64,000 nt of DNA from Erythroxylum novogranatense (taxonomy: Eukaryota; Streptophyta; Magnoliopsida; Malpighiales; Erythroxylaceae). The stretch lies in NCBI GenBank assembly GCA_029891385.1, contig CM057228.1, positions 54,027,783-54,091,782 of the forward strand. Reading direction: 5' to 3'. The notes below the pieces were generated by a model. It did no database searches. It saw only the letters and a program-made list of their open reading frames with translations, and had not been told where the DNA came from. Of the stretch, positions 1 through 12,060 are shown piece by piece; the stretch's first letter is position 1, and each line of letters begins with the position of its first letter. The position numbers and the translations under genes were made by a program.

Positions 1-1774
1 ATTGAGTCTTGGCTTAGGCTGTAGCACTACCAAGAACAGAAATCATATCTTGTGGTTTTTGAATTAACTGTATTTATGTAGGCCAAATTAGACTGAGGTT
101 TCTTCACAAAAATTGAAGCTTATTATCTTAGCTTTAAATTAGTATAAATTTTGTAATTTTTAGATATTGGAATTGAGAGTTATGAGGTGTATAACTTGGA
201 GGCATGATCATGCATTAGTCAAAATTTTAAATATACACAGTCTGTGGTATTTTGAGCATAACTCATTGAATACTAAATCAAATTGGATGAACTTGGTATC
301 ATTGGAAACCTAAGACAAAGAGGGAAAACTTTCTAGAAGGAAGTATTACCTAATTATCTCATGTTTCTGATGAGAATAATTGAGTAAAGTGAACCCAAAG
401 GTGGATTGTGAAATAAATATGGATTGAGGGATTGAGTATGATTTCACATGATCGATAATGTGATAAGATTAAGGATAAGAAACTCAAATTTTTGACATGA
501 ACATGCATCATACATATTCAGTATACATGAATGTGCATAATTGAATTCCTAATTATGCACAATAGTAATATATGTTTGTATTGAATATTTAAGAGGAACC
601 CTTAGAGTGACCGATTCCAGATATTGTCAGAATTTTGAGGCAATAAACAAACAAGGAGCTTGTGTAAGTAATTTAGACGGTAACTTTTTTGGGTATCCTA
701 AGATGATCTCACCTTGATTTGTTTTGTTTATTATTGAATTGAATTTGATATTGATGAATGTGTACTGAATTGTGTATTGATCTCGGAAATGAAGGTCCGA
801 GGTAGTGATTGATGAATGTGATATTGAAATGTTACTTACCTTACTTTGTTCTGCTTGTTAAATTTGATTTATGCTGATTGTGTTATGAATTTCGGGCAAT
901 GACTGTCCGAGACGTTTGATGCATGTTTATATCATTAGAAGTGCTACTTTCATGTGAATATAATTGACTACTTGCTTTGCATATGTAATGTTTGAAATGA
1001 CCTTGTTTTGTTTTAAAACTGTTGAGTTCTAGTTGTGGGTAAATAGACATGCCTAGAAGGATCTACAGTTGCTTTTGTGATAGTTTAGTGTCTGACACTT
1101 CGATGTCTTTTGTTATTGACACTTTGGTGTCTTTTGTTATTGAGACATAAGTCTCTTTTGTGATATGATACCAATTATGTTATCTTTTGTATAAGTCCCG
1201 TTACCCACTTCTGTTGACGGATTAACAATCATTTGATTATGTATTCTAATACATGTTGGATTTTGAAATAAAATTTTGAACTGAAGGGATTGTGCCTTCT
1301 TTGATACTCAGTTTTGTTATCTATCCAACTATTCAAAAATTTAAATATCTACTTGTACTATAACTCGATTCAGTATGATTACTTGTCAAATTATACATAG
1401 TTTAGTTATTACTCACTAAATTATATATTTAACACGGTGGATTTACCCCGTGTAGGCTCTGAGCAACGTTTATAAAGACTGAGACAAGATAATCGCAATG
1501 GCCAATGAAGTTTGAGTATTGTTTTGAAAATAATGGAAAATATTTGGTTTGACTTTTGGACTTGTATCTGATATGTATATATGTATTTGTTTATAAGTTT
1601 GTAACAACGATATTTTAGTTTGGTTTGGATTTTTCAGCGAGTTTGTGTTAAGTACTATGTAATTTAATGTATGTTTGCCTAAATTGTTTATTGAAAGTTT
1701 TCGTATGTTTTGATTTGTTTGTACTATTTTGTGTGGCATTCATATATTCTTCTAGGGGGTATGTGAGTGTTACA
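1..1774 (+). repeat. Gypsy-type LTR, 3' part (runs in from the left edge)
   Basis: Non-coding, AT-rich sequence ending at 1774 in TGTTACA. It is homologous in reverse orientation to much of 1793-3020: the same phrases appear reverse-complemented, for example the CACGGTGGATTT segment near 1433 and its mirror near 1808. The opposite copy starts with TGTAACGCCCC, the usual start of plant gypsy LTRs, so I read this as the 3' part of an LTR of the same family. The left end is outside the window. No ORF of recognisable protein is present; short ORFs here look random. Confidence 0.55.
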
Positions 1775-4700
1775 CTTTATAATCCTCGTCTTGAACCTAC
1801 ACGGGGCAAATCCACCGTGTTAAGCATATAGCTTAATGAATAATAACTAATCTATATATAAAGTGATAACTCATCATACTGAATCATGTAATAGCATAAG
1901 CATGCGTTAATAGATTGTTTAAACAATAAATCAGACACAATGCATTTCAAAATAGATTTTATAGTTAACAAAATTGAATATCCTAAGAGTGTATAAACCA
2001 TTCAGAATCAGAACACAATTTTGTTTATTTCAAATCAAACATATATCAGAACACAAAATCAGATGACTACTAATCCATTTACAGAAGTGGGTAATGAGAC
2101 TTATATGGAAGAGACCGAAGTCTCGACACTGAAGTGTCACAGGAGCAGCTATAGACCTTTCTAGGCATGCCTATTTACCCACAACTAGGACTCAACAGTT
2201 GTAAAACAAAACAAAGTTATTTTAGACATTTCATGTGCAAAGCAAGTAGTCAATCATATTCACAAGTAAGTAGCACTTCCAATGATATAATCATGCATCA
2301 AATGCCTCGGACAATCGTTGTCTGGAATTCAAAATACAATCAGCATAAATCAATTTCAACAAACAGAACAAAGTAAGGTATGACCATCTAAGATTACTCA
2401 CAAAAGCTCTGTTATTGCTTATTTTCTTGAAGTCCCAACATTATTTGGAAGTGGCCGCTCTATGCGTTCCTCTATAACATTTAACACATATAAAAATCAC
2501 TATTGTGCATGACTAAAAATTCATTTATGTATACTAAATATGTATGATGCATGTTCATGACAAATTCTCATGTATATGTTCTTACTAATATGATGTAAAC
2601 ATCAATTGTACTTCAAAAGTTCCAAATTTTACACATTCAATTACTATTCCAGCTTTTGCTGGAAGCACCTCATTTGGGTCAACTTTGTATAATCAATAAG
2701 ATCAAGAAAATGATATATTTCTATGACACTCTCTTCTAGACAATTGTTCCTTTGTGTCTTAAGTTTTGAATGATACCAATATCATATCATTTGATTTATT
2801 ATTCAATGAGTTAAGCTCTAAGTACTACAGACTGTGTATATTTGAAATTTTGACTAATGCATAATCATGTCTTCAAGTTGTACACCTCATAATTCTCAAT
2901 TATAATATCCAAAAATTACAAACTTTATACCAATTTAAAGTTAAGAGAATAAACTACAACTTTAGTGAAGACACCTCAGTCTAACAGAATTAAAATTTGA
3001 CTTCTTCAAAAAATTTGTACACATATGTACCTGAATCAAGAATCAACTTATTTGAAAACCTAGAGATCAAGATATAATCACAATACTAAAGCATGTTTAA
3101 TGAAAATTCTCCAATTTATAACATTCCAGCACATTTTGTCACTTTCATCTAATCAATCCTTTTCAAAACAATTCAAAAAGCTACCAATTTTTATGAAGAG
3201 GTAGAAAGGAATCTATTGGTTCAAGTCTTATGTCATTTGGTGGTCGGATGACAAAGTTGTGACTAAAAGAATCAACACAGTTCGGTTTTGGAAAAACCTT
3301 CGGGTGTAACTGCTCTTCTCTTCTCTCTTTAAAACGCAGGTTTCTTCCTTCATCACTGAAGTTGCAGACTTTTTCACTCTTCTTCCTATTGATTTATTCA
3401 TTCTACTCAATTTTTAACTTATATTTTCTATATTTCCACTCCCATTTCAACTCACCTTACTCTAAAACAACTCAAAATGCAAGATTAAGTACAAATACCA
3501 AAACTAAAAATTTTTCACCATTATTCATCATCTTCAACATTTGTTTACCATATTTTTTGCACTTATCACTTTACTAATTTATTCATCATGTACACAACTG
3601 AAACTACCCTTACATTCACTTCCATATCATCTCAACTCATTCTCAAACCAATTTGTTTTTCATAAAATCAATCATAAATCTATCAATTTTTTTCCAGATT
3701 TTTCTTAAGCAGATTTCAGGTTTGATTAGCATGACAATTTTGACCTCAACAATAGGGTATTTAGGCAATATCTTCTACTAATAAAATGTTTCTCATTGTT
3801 TTGAAAATCTAATGACACCAATATTATGCATTTTAGTTCAATATCCTGCAAGTTATAATCAAAATTTCACAAACTATTTTCATACCTTGACAGAACACCA
3901 ATTTTATTTCGAATTCGATTCTTTCATGAAAAATGTAGTTCTATGTCTCTAGTTTACTCTAAATCAAACTCCATCCAATTTGGATACTCACAGATCAAGT
4001 TATTCCCTAAATACAGATGTATGTTCAGTAAAATACTACATATAATATATTCCAATAACTATAATCCTACATCTTGGTAATCATATCACTGAATTTGCTT
4101 CTTCTTTCACCACCTACACATACATCAACATAATTTATGCATGCAACAATCCACAAGTATGAAAATATACACTATTCACGTATGCATCCATTTAAAACAT
4201 TAAAACATGCATAAAACTTACTTGTCTTAGAGAAAATAATGGGTTTTGGTGATGGCAAGCAAGAAGGAAAATGATTTTCGGTGAAACCAAAGAAAGGAAC
4301 TGCATTCCTAATGCCTAGGTGTTTCATTAGTGCTTTAACATATGTCTTCATTGCATGTCTTCCACTTGTCCACTAGATAAGCTACCATTTGTCTCTTAGC
4401 TATAGATCCACATGTCACACATGATTTTATCCATTTGTCATTCCATAATTTGTCCATTTGTCAATTAATTTTTTAATACAATTGTCACATTTCTATTTGT
4501 CTCTTATTTCAATATTTTTCCTAGTCTAAAATACCTCAAATTTTAGATAAATTTTCTAAAATTCACCAAAATTTCGTAATAATAATAATAAACTCCAAAT
4601 AAATTTTCAACACTTAAAAACGCAAAATTCTCATTTTAATCACATTTAGAAACCAATTATCCTCAGAATTGTCAATGCATGCATGTAGAGATATTGGTAT

Positions 4701-4805
4701 GTGTCAAAAGATACATATTCACTTATAAATGAATACTTAAATATGCAAAGCATACCATACATTGCTAATTCCTTAATATTCTAACCCCTAATGTGGGGCG
4801 TTACA
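1768..4805 (-). repeat. Gypsy-type LTR, inverted copy
   Basis: Read on the minus strand this begins at 4805 with TGTAACGCCCC and ends at 1768 with TGTAACA, so it has TG...CA ends of an LTR about 3.0 kb long. It lacks about 280 bp of the tail that the opposite copy has at 1480-1767, which suggests truncation or an inversion junction near 1770. No 5-bp target duplication is visible (flanks GTGAG and ATTAT). No primer binding site or internal coding region is next to it, so it behaves like a solo or rearranged LTR. Confidence 0.5.
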
Positions 4806-5560
4806 ATTATACTTGCTATAACTGTAGCAAAAAGAAATAGAAACCTCAAAACCAATATTTATTCATCAAACAGTGAGTTAAATCGGAAACATAAATTTAG
4901 TTCCTCAAATGAAAGAACCAATAACTAAACTACATCCACAAGCAAGCAAGAAATGATCATTATACTACAAGCCTTTATGAATGGCTTCTATGGATCTTCA
5001 TCCATATACTTTAAACATGTTACACCTAAGACATGAATGGCCCACTGATCTTCTCATTGAAGTTTAGCATTTTGTTTAATTCCAACGATTTGATTTTGTA
5101 ATATGGGACTTTTACAGAGCTACCATGTCAAAAGATTATCCTTGTCTTTGTTTATTTCTTAGGTAGGGAAAAATTACTGTAATTCATCACCACTAATCTA
5201 TGTATCATGTGGCATTTTTTACAAATTTTGCATATAGCCTCTTATTTTCATATTTTTGATTACTATTTATAAATATACATACATTCTTTTTTGAAGAAAA
5301 TGAATTTCTTTAAACATTTAAGTCTTGTAGTGTATCTTATGAAATGAAAGGAATGTTCAAGTTGAAATAACTACTTAATCATTCAATTCTTTATTGCAAA
5401 GTTTTTAGATCAAACACCTCTCGGTTGAATCATAACTAAGAAATGATCACTCTATATCATAAAGTACGAAGCTAACATATAACAACATTTCTCTTACCAT
5501 ACCATTATCATAGAAAGAAAGAGTATGCTAACTTGTCTATCCTTTCAAGGAAAAATGATA
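4806..5560. other. AT-rich intergenic stretch
   Basis: I see no gene, RNA gene or mobile-element end in this stretch. The last part, near 5400-5560, may hold degenerate downstream exon sequence of the FAX3-like pseudogene that follows, but I cannot support it codon by codon. Confidence 0.4.
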
Positions 5561-6155
5561 TCATTCTCCTTTTCTATACAATCTCAAACTTGATACATTG
5601 AATGCTAAAAGGGTATAGCAAGAACCCACCCCAACCCACACCCCCCCAAATCTTATGGCAGAAATGTTTCTTGTGATCATGAAGGACAGAAAACCACCAA
5701 AAGAAATAATCCACTTGATCATAAAGCACTCATCTGCTCCAAGCATCCATTATGCAACCACTTCAATATAATCTTTACAATGCAACAAATTGGAGGACGA
5801 CCATATAATAACATCAAAACATATGTACAACTATTCTTACCATAAGGTATTCTAACATGAAAATCTTGGACTTTGGAGATACCATTAATGTTGTCAGTTA
5901 TGGAAGAAAATATTTTCACAATCTCCTTGACTAGTCAAGGGTAGTTCTCAGCAGCTATTGATAGATATCCCTGACCCTCTTCACTAATCTCCTTAGCTAG
6001 GACACCTAAATCATTCCTAGCCTTTTCAGCTTGAATTCTTAATTGCTTCGAAGTTTCATCAATAATGATTTTAACTCTTTTATAGTAAACTTCGTAAGCT
6101 TTTTATGACACACTTTGCATCTTCAAAACCTGCTCTTTGAAAGCCATGATGGTTT
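5561..6155 (-). pseudogene. FAX3-like (Tmemb_14, fatty acid export family) pseudogene, downstream part
   Basis: On the minus strand 6155-5841 encodes an amphipathic, Lys/Glu-rich helical region (AFKEQVLKMQSVS, then AEKARNDLGVLAKEISEEG). A GT donor at 5840 and an AG acceptor at 5714 bound a 127-bp intron. A second exon (5713-5561) follows with the hydrophobic ISFGGFLSFMI...ISAIRFG segment. A helical domain followed by GGFLSFM-type membrane helices is the layout of plastid inner-envelope FATTY ACID EXPORT proteins of the FAX2/FAX3 type, family knowledge recalled rather than searched. In-frame stops (after QSVS, and after AENYP) and a disturbed G-rich run near 5640 show it is dead. The retained intron means it is not a processed copy. 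Its upstream part lies beyond the copia element at 13972-14029. Confidence 0.6.
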
Positions 6156-6399
6156 TGTTGGACCAATGGTGGTTGACAAATTAAATTCCTTTATGTTTTG
6201 ATAATAATAAAATATATAGAATTAGTTAAGGAATTATTTCAGGTGATTTGGATTCAAATACATCAAGACTGCATCATTCTTGAATAGGCAAGACATAAAT
6301 CATGGTGAAATCAAGAAGGAAATAATCTTCATCATACTAGAGACATTAATAATGGAGATTATAGAAGATTTGATTGGATATAACCGTTGAAGCCAACAT

Positions 6400-6670
6400 A
6401 AGTCGACTAGAACATCATAAGTCGACTTATATATGAAGATCTGTCAGGTTGAGAACAACACAAGTCAACTAGTACATCATAAGTCGACTTATACATCAAG
6501 ATCTGAAAAATTGAGAACAACACAAGTCGACTAATAGACTATAAGTCGACTTATCGAAAGATACAAGTCGACTTACACTGCATAAGTCGACTTATAGAAG
6601 AGCGGAGATAAAGTTTTACGAAAATTGTTTTGACAAGTCGACTTATATATCACGACAAGTCGACTTACGC
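6400..6670. repeat. Array of AAGTCGACTT palindromes in U3
   Basis: About ten irregularly spaced copies of the 10-bp palindrome AAGTCGACTT, some with one mismatch, most followed by AT. The spacing (roughly 15-50 bp) is not constant, so it is a cluster of dispersed motifs rather than a strict tandem repeat. Its place in U3 suggests a cis-acting role in transcription, but this is inference. Confidence 0.85.
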
Positions 6671-6789
6671 GTACAACAAATGGATTCTGACGAAGTCAAT
6701 TAGTCACAAATAGAAAGGAGAATGTTAAGGAACGATCATAACAATCATGCAACGACTAGAATGGCTTCCAACGTTTATTTTCCTCCAAG

Positions 6790-6796
6790 TATAAAG
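6790..6796 (+). promoter_or_regulatory. TATA-like box of the SIRE LTR
   Basis: TATAAAG sits downstream of the palindrome cluster and about 480 bp before the end of the LTR. The same motif is at 13482-13488 in the 3' LTR. The position fits a U3/R boundary; the start site itself cannot be seen. Confidence 0.5.
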
Positions 6797-7281
6797 AGTG
6801 GATGATTGATGGAGAGTGTACTGAAGTCTGATTAGTCAAATTACTCGACTTTTGTTCCAAATTGTTACTTATTGCTCCTAAGCTTATCTCATATCTGTAT
6901 TGAGCTTTGCTCTATCTTTTTCATCTCATTTTCTCTTGAGCTAGTCGAGTGATTAGTGAAAGGTCACTAGTGAGGTAGGATTTGTGCCGGAAAACAAATC
7001 GTTTGTAAAGGTAGCTTGAGCCGAAAATCAAGTAGTATTGTAAATAGTTCACACTGAACTAAAAAGTGTGCAGTAAAGTGGTTTGCCAAATCTTAAGTGA
7101 GAGCTTAGGTTGAGGACATAGGTCTTAGCACCGAACCTCTATAAAAACAGTGTTTGCTCTTCTTCCCTACTCTTTACATTTGTTTAAATTGTCTTTGTAT
7201 GAATTAACTTCTGATTTTATTGTAGAATTTTACAAAAAGCTTTAAAGATCTATTCAACCCCCCTTCTAGATCGTTTACAAT

Positions 7282-7293
7282 TGGTATCAGAGC
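7282..7293 (+). other. Primer binding site (initiator tRNA-Met)
   Basis: TGGTATCAGAGC lies 2 bp after the 5' LTR. It is complementary to the 3' end of plant initiator methionine tRNA, the standard primer of copia elements. Confidence 0.9.
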
Positions 7294-7307
7294 AGAAGTA
7301 TCCAGGG

Positions 7308-9009
7308 ATGGCACACAACAATCTAGCGGAAGAAGGTAACACAAATAATCACCCTCCATTGTTTAATGGTTCTAACTACTCTTCTTGGAAAAATCCTATG
7401 AAGTATCATATTATAAGCGAGGGAGTAGAATATTGGAAGATCATCATCTTCGGTCCACAAGCACCGTTGAAAGAAAATGGTGAGTTAAAAATGGAGCTGG
7501 AATACGACGACAATGATTAAGCAAGCCTACATCAATGCGAAAGCTTTGAAATTGATATATTACGCTCTCACGGTTGAGGAAAGAAATCGAGTAAACTCCT
7601 GTACCAGCGCTAAAGAAATGTGGGAAAGATTTCGCATCACTCATGAAGGAACTAATCAAGTTCGGGAAACAAAGATCAACATGCTTCTTCATGACTATGA
7701 AATGTTTGTCATGAAGGAAAGTGAGTCTATTTTTACTATGCTTGATCGTTTTGCAGAAATCATAAATGGATTAGGAAACCTTGGAAAGCATATGACAGAT
7801 AGCGAGAAGGTGAAGAAGATTCTTCGCTCACTACCGAAAGAATGGGATTCACAAGTCACCGCTATTATGGAGTCCAAGGATCTCAATCATTTGGAATTCA
7901 ACGCCTTTGTGGGATCACTCATCAACTATGAGATCATTCTCAAATCAAGAGGAGGTAGAGGTAAGTCACAAAAGTCAATTGCTTTAAAAGCTAATGCTTC
8001 TTCTCTTAATGAAAGTGATGAAGAAATAGATGAAGAAGAGGAAGACGAAGAAATAACAATGTATGCCAGAAATTTGAGAAAGTTCAAAGGGCTACTCAAA
8101 AATAGGAGGAAATAATTAAATGGTGGTAGAAATGGAGAAAGAAAGAAGTTTGCCATGGAAAGAAGATCAAAGGGGTATGATGAAAAGAAAAGCAATAAAG
8201 AATGTTGGAAATGTGGAAAAAGGGGACATCATGCTAGAGAATGCAAAAGCTCATCTTCCACTTCAAATTTCCAGAAAAGTGACAAATATGACAAAGGGAA
8301 AAAGAAAGCTAGCCTAGTAGCCACTTGGAGTGATGATGAGGAAGCATACAAAAGCAATGATGAAAACAACTTAGCTCTTATGGCTAATAGCTCCTCAACA
8401 AGTGATGAAGAAGATGAGGTAACTTTCTTTGATCAAGATCTTAGAGATTCTTTTAATGCCTTAAAAATTGATTTTGAAGAAGCTATTGAAATCAACAAGA
8501 AATTGAGAAAGAAAATAAGGGAATTAGTTGCTGAAAATAGTGCTTTAAATGAGACTATTGGTGATTTAAATTGTCCTAAGGAAGATCATTCTGCATGTCT
8601 TGTTGAAAAGGAAAATCTTATTTGTGAGCTTGATAGACTTAGAAAGGAATTTTCTTATGTGGTTGGAAAATTTGCGAATGGAAACTAAAAGTTTGAAAAA
8701 TTGTTATCTTTGCAAAAATATTCAATTTCTAAATATGGATTAGGATCTGATCCCTTTAATAGAGATTGTTCCTTGATTTCAAAATTCACTAAGGATTGAA
8801 AAGTTGCTCAATGTGCTAGATGCTTGAAAGATGATCATATATAACTTGTATGCAAAAGTATTAGGAGATGTGTTAAGGTTAAGAAAATCTGGGTGTTAAA
8901 AGGCACAACACCTCTTAATGTGGTTTATATGGCTAACCAAAATGGACCCAAAATGGCTTGGGTACCTATAAGAAGAAAGGATGTTCCTATTGTAGGTACA
9001 AGCAAGGAA
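7308..9009 (+). pseudogene. SIRE gag (broken)
   Basis: Starts at ATG 7308 (MAHNNLAEEG). The DUF4219/UBN2-like capsid region runs to about 8115, then a CCHC zinc knuckle (C-X2-C-X4-H-X4-C, 8203-8244), then an acidic and coiled-coil region (FEEAIEINKKLRKKIREL). A second CCHC-like motif near 8810-8850 has a stop inside it. Damage: a 2-base loss near 7520 where the internally deleted copy in this window has an in-frame TAG; TAA at 8113, TAA at 8686, and stops near 8797 and 8842. The gag frame ends in TGA at 9010, just ahead of the protease, which lies in the +1 frame. Confidence 0.85.
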
Positions 9010-9010
9010 T

Positions 9011-10315
9011 GAAAAACCATCAAGCACTTGGTACATTGATAGTGGATGTTCAAGGCACATGAGTGGAGACAAGAACCTTTTTGCAGAAATTAAACCAAAG
9101 AATCAAGGTTATGTCACTTTTGGAGACAACAATAAAGGTAAAATCATTGGTATTGGTAAAGTGGGTAAGGAACCTTTCCCTACCATTGACAATGTTTTGC
9201 TTGTTGATGGTCTGAAACATAATTTGTTAAGTTTTTTTCAACTATGTGATATGAATTTTAATGTAGTTTTTGAATCATCACATTGCATGGTTAAGAAGGA
9301 TGGTCATGTTGCTTTCATTGGTTTGAGACATGGAAATACATACATTGTCGATTTACATGATGATAGTTCTTTTAATGAAAAGTGTTTGGTGACATTAGAA
9401 GAAAATGCATTTTTATGGCATAGAAAATTAGGACATGCTCCTTTGCCTTTAATTTCTAAGCTTTCAAAAAATGACATTGTGAGAGGTTTGCCTAAGATAA
9501 AATTTGTTAAAGATCACTTGTGTGAATCTTATTTAAGAGGCAAACATGTTAGAGAATCTTTCAAACCAAAGAAAGAAATTTGCACATCTAGAATTCTTGA
9601 ACTTGTTCATATGGATTTGATTGGACCATATAGACATGATAGTCTTAGTGGTAAATTGTATGTCCTTGTTATTGTGGATGATTTTTCTAGATTTACTTGG
9701 GTGAGATTTCTTGCGAATAAAAGTGATGCTTTTAACGAATTTACTAAGTGGTGTAGGTTGGTTCAAAATGAGAAGAATTTGACAATTGTTGCTATTAGAA
9801 CCGATCATGGAGGTGAATTTGAGTGTGAATCATTTGAAAATCTTTGCGACAAATATGGAATGGAGCACAATTTCTCAACTCCAAGAACACCACAACAAAA
9901 TGGTGTAGTAGAAAGGAAGAATCGCTCTCTTGAAGAAATGAGTGGAACTATGTTAAATGAGTACAATCTTCCTAAATCATTTTGGGCGGAAGCAATCAAT
10001 ACCACGTGCTATGTCATAAATAGGGTGCATTTACGAAGAGACAAAAATAAGACACCATATGAGCTTTGGAAAGGTAAGAAACCCAATATCTCTTATTTTC
10101 ATCCTTTTGGTTGTAAAGTTTTTATTCATAATAATGGAAAGAACAATTTAGAAAAATTTGATTCAAAATCTGATGTTGGTGTGTTTATTGGTTATTCTCA
10201 AACTAGTAAGGCTTTTAGAGTTTATAATAATAGGGCTAAGTGCGTTGAAGAAAGTATTCATGTTAAATTCGATGATATGATTTCACCTCGAGAAAGGTTT
10301 GTTTTGATGATGATG
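9011..10315 (+). pseudogene. SIRE pol, protease and integrase part
   Basis: Runs in the +1 frame relative to gag. The aspartic protease signature Asp-Ser-Gly is at 9038-9046 within TWYIDSGCSRHM. The integrase zinc-binding region keeps HRKLGH, but the usual Cys-X2-Cys has become Cys-Glu-Ser-Tyr. The DDE core is visible as MDLIGP, TDHGGEF and the Glu of VERKN. The stretch is open from 9059 to 10315. A one-base loss in a T run near 10300 shifts the frame before the reverse transcriptase. Confidence 0.85.
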
Positions 10316-12060
10316 TAGGAAATTCAGGAAATAAAGTTGAAGAAAGTGAATCCAAGATTGAGGAATTGAAGTTAGATGAAGAAAATCATGTACCCAACAT
10401 TAAAACATGGGCAAAAGCAAAGAACCATCATATGGAGCAAGTAATTGGTGATTTGAATGATGGTTTAAGAACCAGGAGAAATGTCTATGAGAATATGAGC
10501 AATTCAGCCTTCATCTCATTAGTAGAACCCAAGAATATAAAAGAAGCTCTTGAAGATGAGAATTGGCTACTAGCTATGTAAGAAGAACTTAATCAATTCA
10601 AGAGGAATAATGTATGGGATTTGGTAGCTCCACCAAAGAATAAGACTATTATTGGAGTCAAGTGGGTAAATCGGATAAAATATGATGAGAATGGTGAAGC
10701 GATTAAGAATAAATCAAGGTTAGTAGCTCAAGGATTTTATCAAGAAGAAGGACTCGATTATAATGAGACATATGCTCCTGTAGCTCGATTGGAAGCAATT
10801 AGACTATTGTGTGCTTTTGTGTCACATAAAAGAATCAAATTAAATCAAATGGACGTCAAGAGTGCATTCCTTAATGGATATATCCAAGAGGATGTTTATG
10901 TCAAACAATCACCGGGATTTGAAGATCATGAACATCCGGATTATGTCTACAAACTAAAGAAGGCACTTTATGGGTTAAAGCAAGCACCTAGAGCCTGGTA
11001 CGAAAGGTTAAGTACTTTTCTAACTCAACATGGGTATGTTCGTGGTAAGATTGATAATACTTTGTTCATTAAACATGTTGATCAAGATATGCTTATTTGT
11101 CAAATATATGTTGATAATATTGTGTTTGGTGCCACTAATGAATTTTTGTGCAAAGAATTTAGTGATTTAATGCAAAGTGAATTTGAAATGAGCATGATGG
11201 GGGAACTCAAGTTCTTTCTTGGATTGCAAATCAAGCAACTCAAAAATGGCATCTTCATTCACCAATCTAAGTATACCAAGGAGCTTCTAAAGAAGTTCAA
11301 AATGGAAGGATACAAAGTGGCAGCAACACCAATGGCAACAAATGTGGTCTTGGAGAAATATGAACATGAAGAAGATGTCGATCAAAAACTCTATAGAGAT
11401 ATGATCGACTCTCTCTTGTATTTAACTGCTTCTAGACCTGATATTATGTTTGCCACTTGTCTTTGTGCTAGATTTCAATCTTGTCCTAAAATTTCTCATT
11501 TCAGTGCTTGCAAAAGAATTTTTAGATATTTGAGTAGAACTGTTAATCATGGTCTATGGTATCCCTGTTGTGAATCATTTGACTTATATGCTTTTAGTGA
11601 TGCTGATCATGGTGGCTGTAGGATCGATAGAAAAAGCACTAGTGGCTTGTGTCATTTCTTAGGATCATTTTTGATATCTTGGGCTAGTAAAAAGCAAGTT
11701 AGTGTAGCTATTTTCACTGCTAAATCTGAATATGTAGCGGCTGGGAGTGCATCTGCCTAAGTTCTTTGCATTAAACATCAATTGCTTGACTATGGTATTG
11801 TGGTTAAAAATATTCCTATTTATTGTGATAATACCAGTGCAATTTGTTTGAGTAAAAATCCAATTCTGCATAGTAGAATAAAGCATATGGAAATTAGACA
11901 TCATTTCATCCGTGATCATTGTTTAAAAGGTGACATTTGCTTGAAGCATGTATCATCTAGTGACCAATTAGCTGATATTTTTACTAAACCTCTTAAGGAA
12001 GACGTGTTTGTGAACATTAAATTGAAACTAGGAATGTGTGATTTAAATTCCTTTGGTTGA
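10316..12060 (+). pseudogene. SIRE pol, reverse transcriptase and RNase H part
   Basis: Copia RT motifs are clear: GVKWV, RLVAQGF, the MDVKSAFLNG block and LYGLKQAPRAWY. The catalytic Tyr-Val-Asp-Asp box reads Tyr-Val-Asp-Asn (11107-11118), so a catalytic aspartate is lost. RNase H keeps FSDADHGGC and DRKSTSG. Stops are near 10579 (after ENWLLAM) and at 11758 where a Gln codon became TAA. The end at 12060 follows a TKPL... LGMCDL tail typical of this lineage. Confidence 0.88.

Larger units (their letters stand above)
6156..7279 (+). repeat. 5' LTR of SIRE copy 1
   Basis: Bounded by TGTTGGACC and GATCGTTTACA, with the primer binding site directly downstream. U3 holds about ten copies or near-copies of the palindrome AAGTCGACTT between 6400 and 6670. 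A TATA-like TATAAAG at 6790-6796 probably sets the element's transcription start. Compared with the 3' LTR, this copy has an extra 23 bp containing one more AAGTCGACTT unit near 6550. Confidence 0.92.

Noticed and set aside
1470..2376. Small ORFs in the inverted LTR pair
   Set aside because: No domains; random ORFs in non-coding LTR sequence.
6400..6670. AAGTCGACTT cluster as a CRISPR-like array
   Set aside because: Spacing is irregular, units are only 10 bp and they lie within a plant LTR; no cas genes and wrong kind of organism.
7926..8195. Minus-strand Ser/Leu-rich ORF opposite gag
   Set aside because: Shadow of the acidic Glu/Asp-rich gag region; the same shadow appears opposite the second gag copy at 59601-59831.
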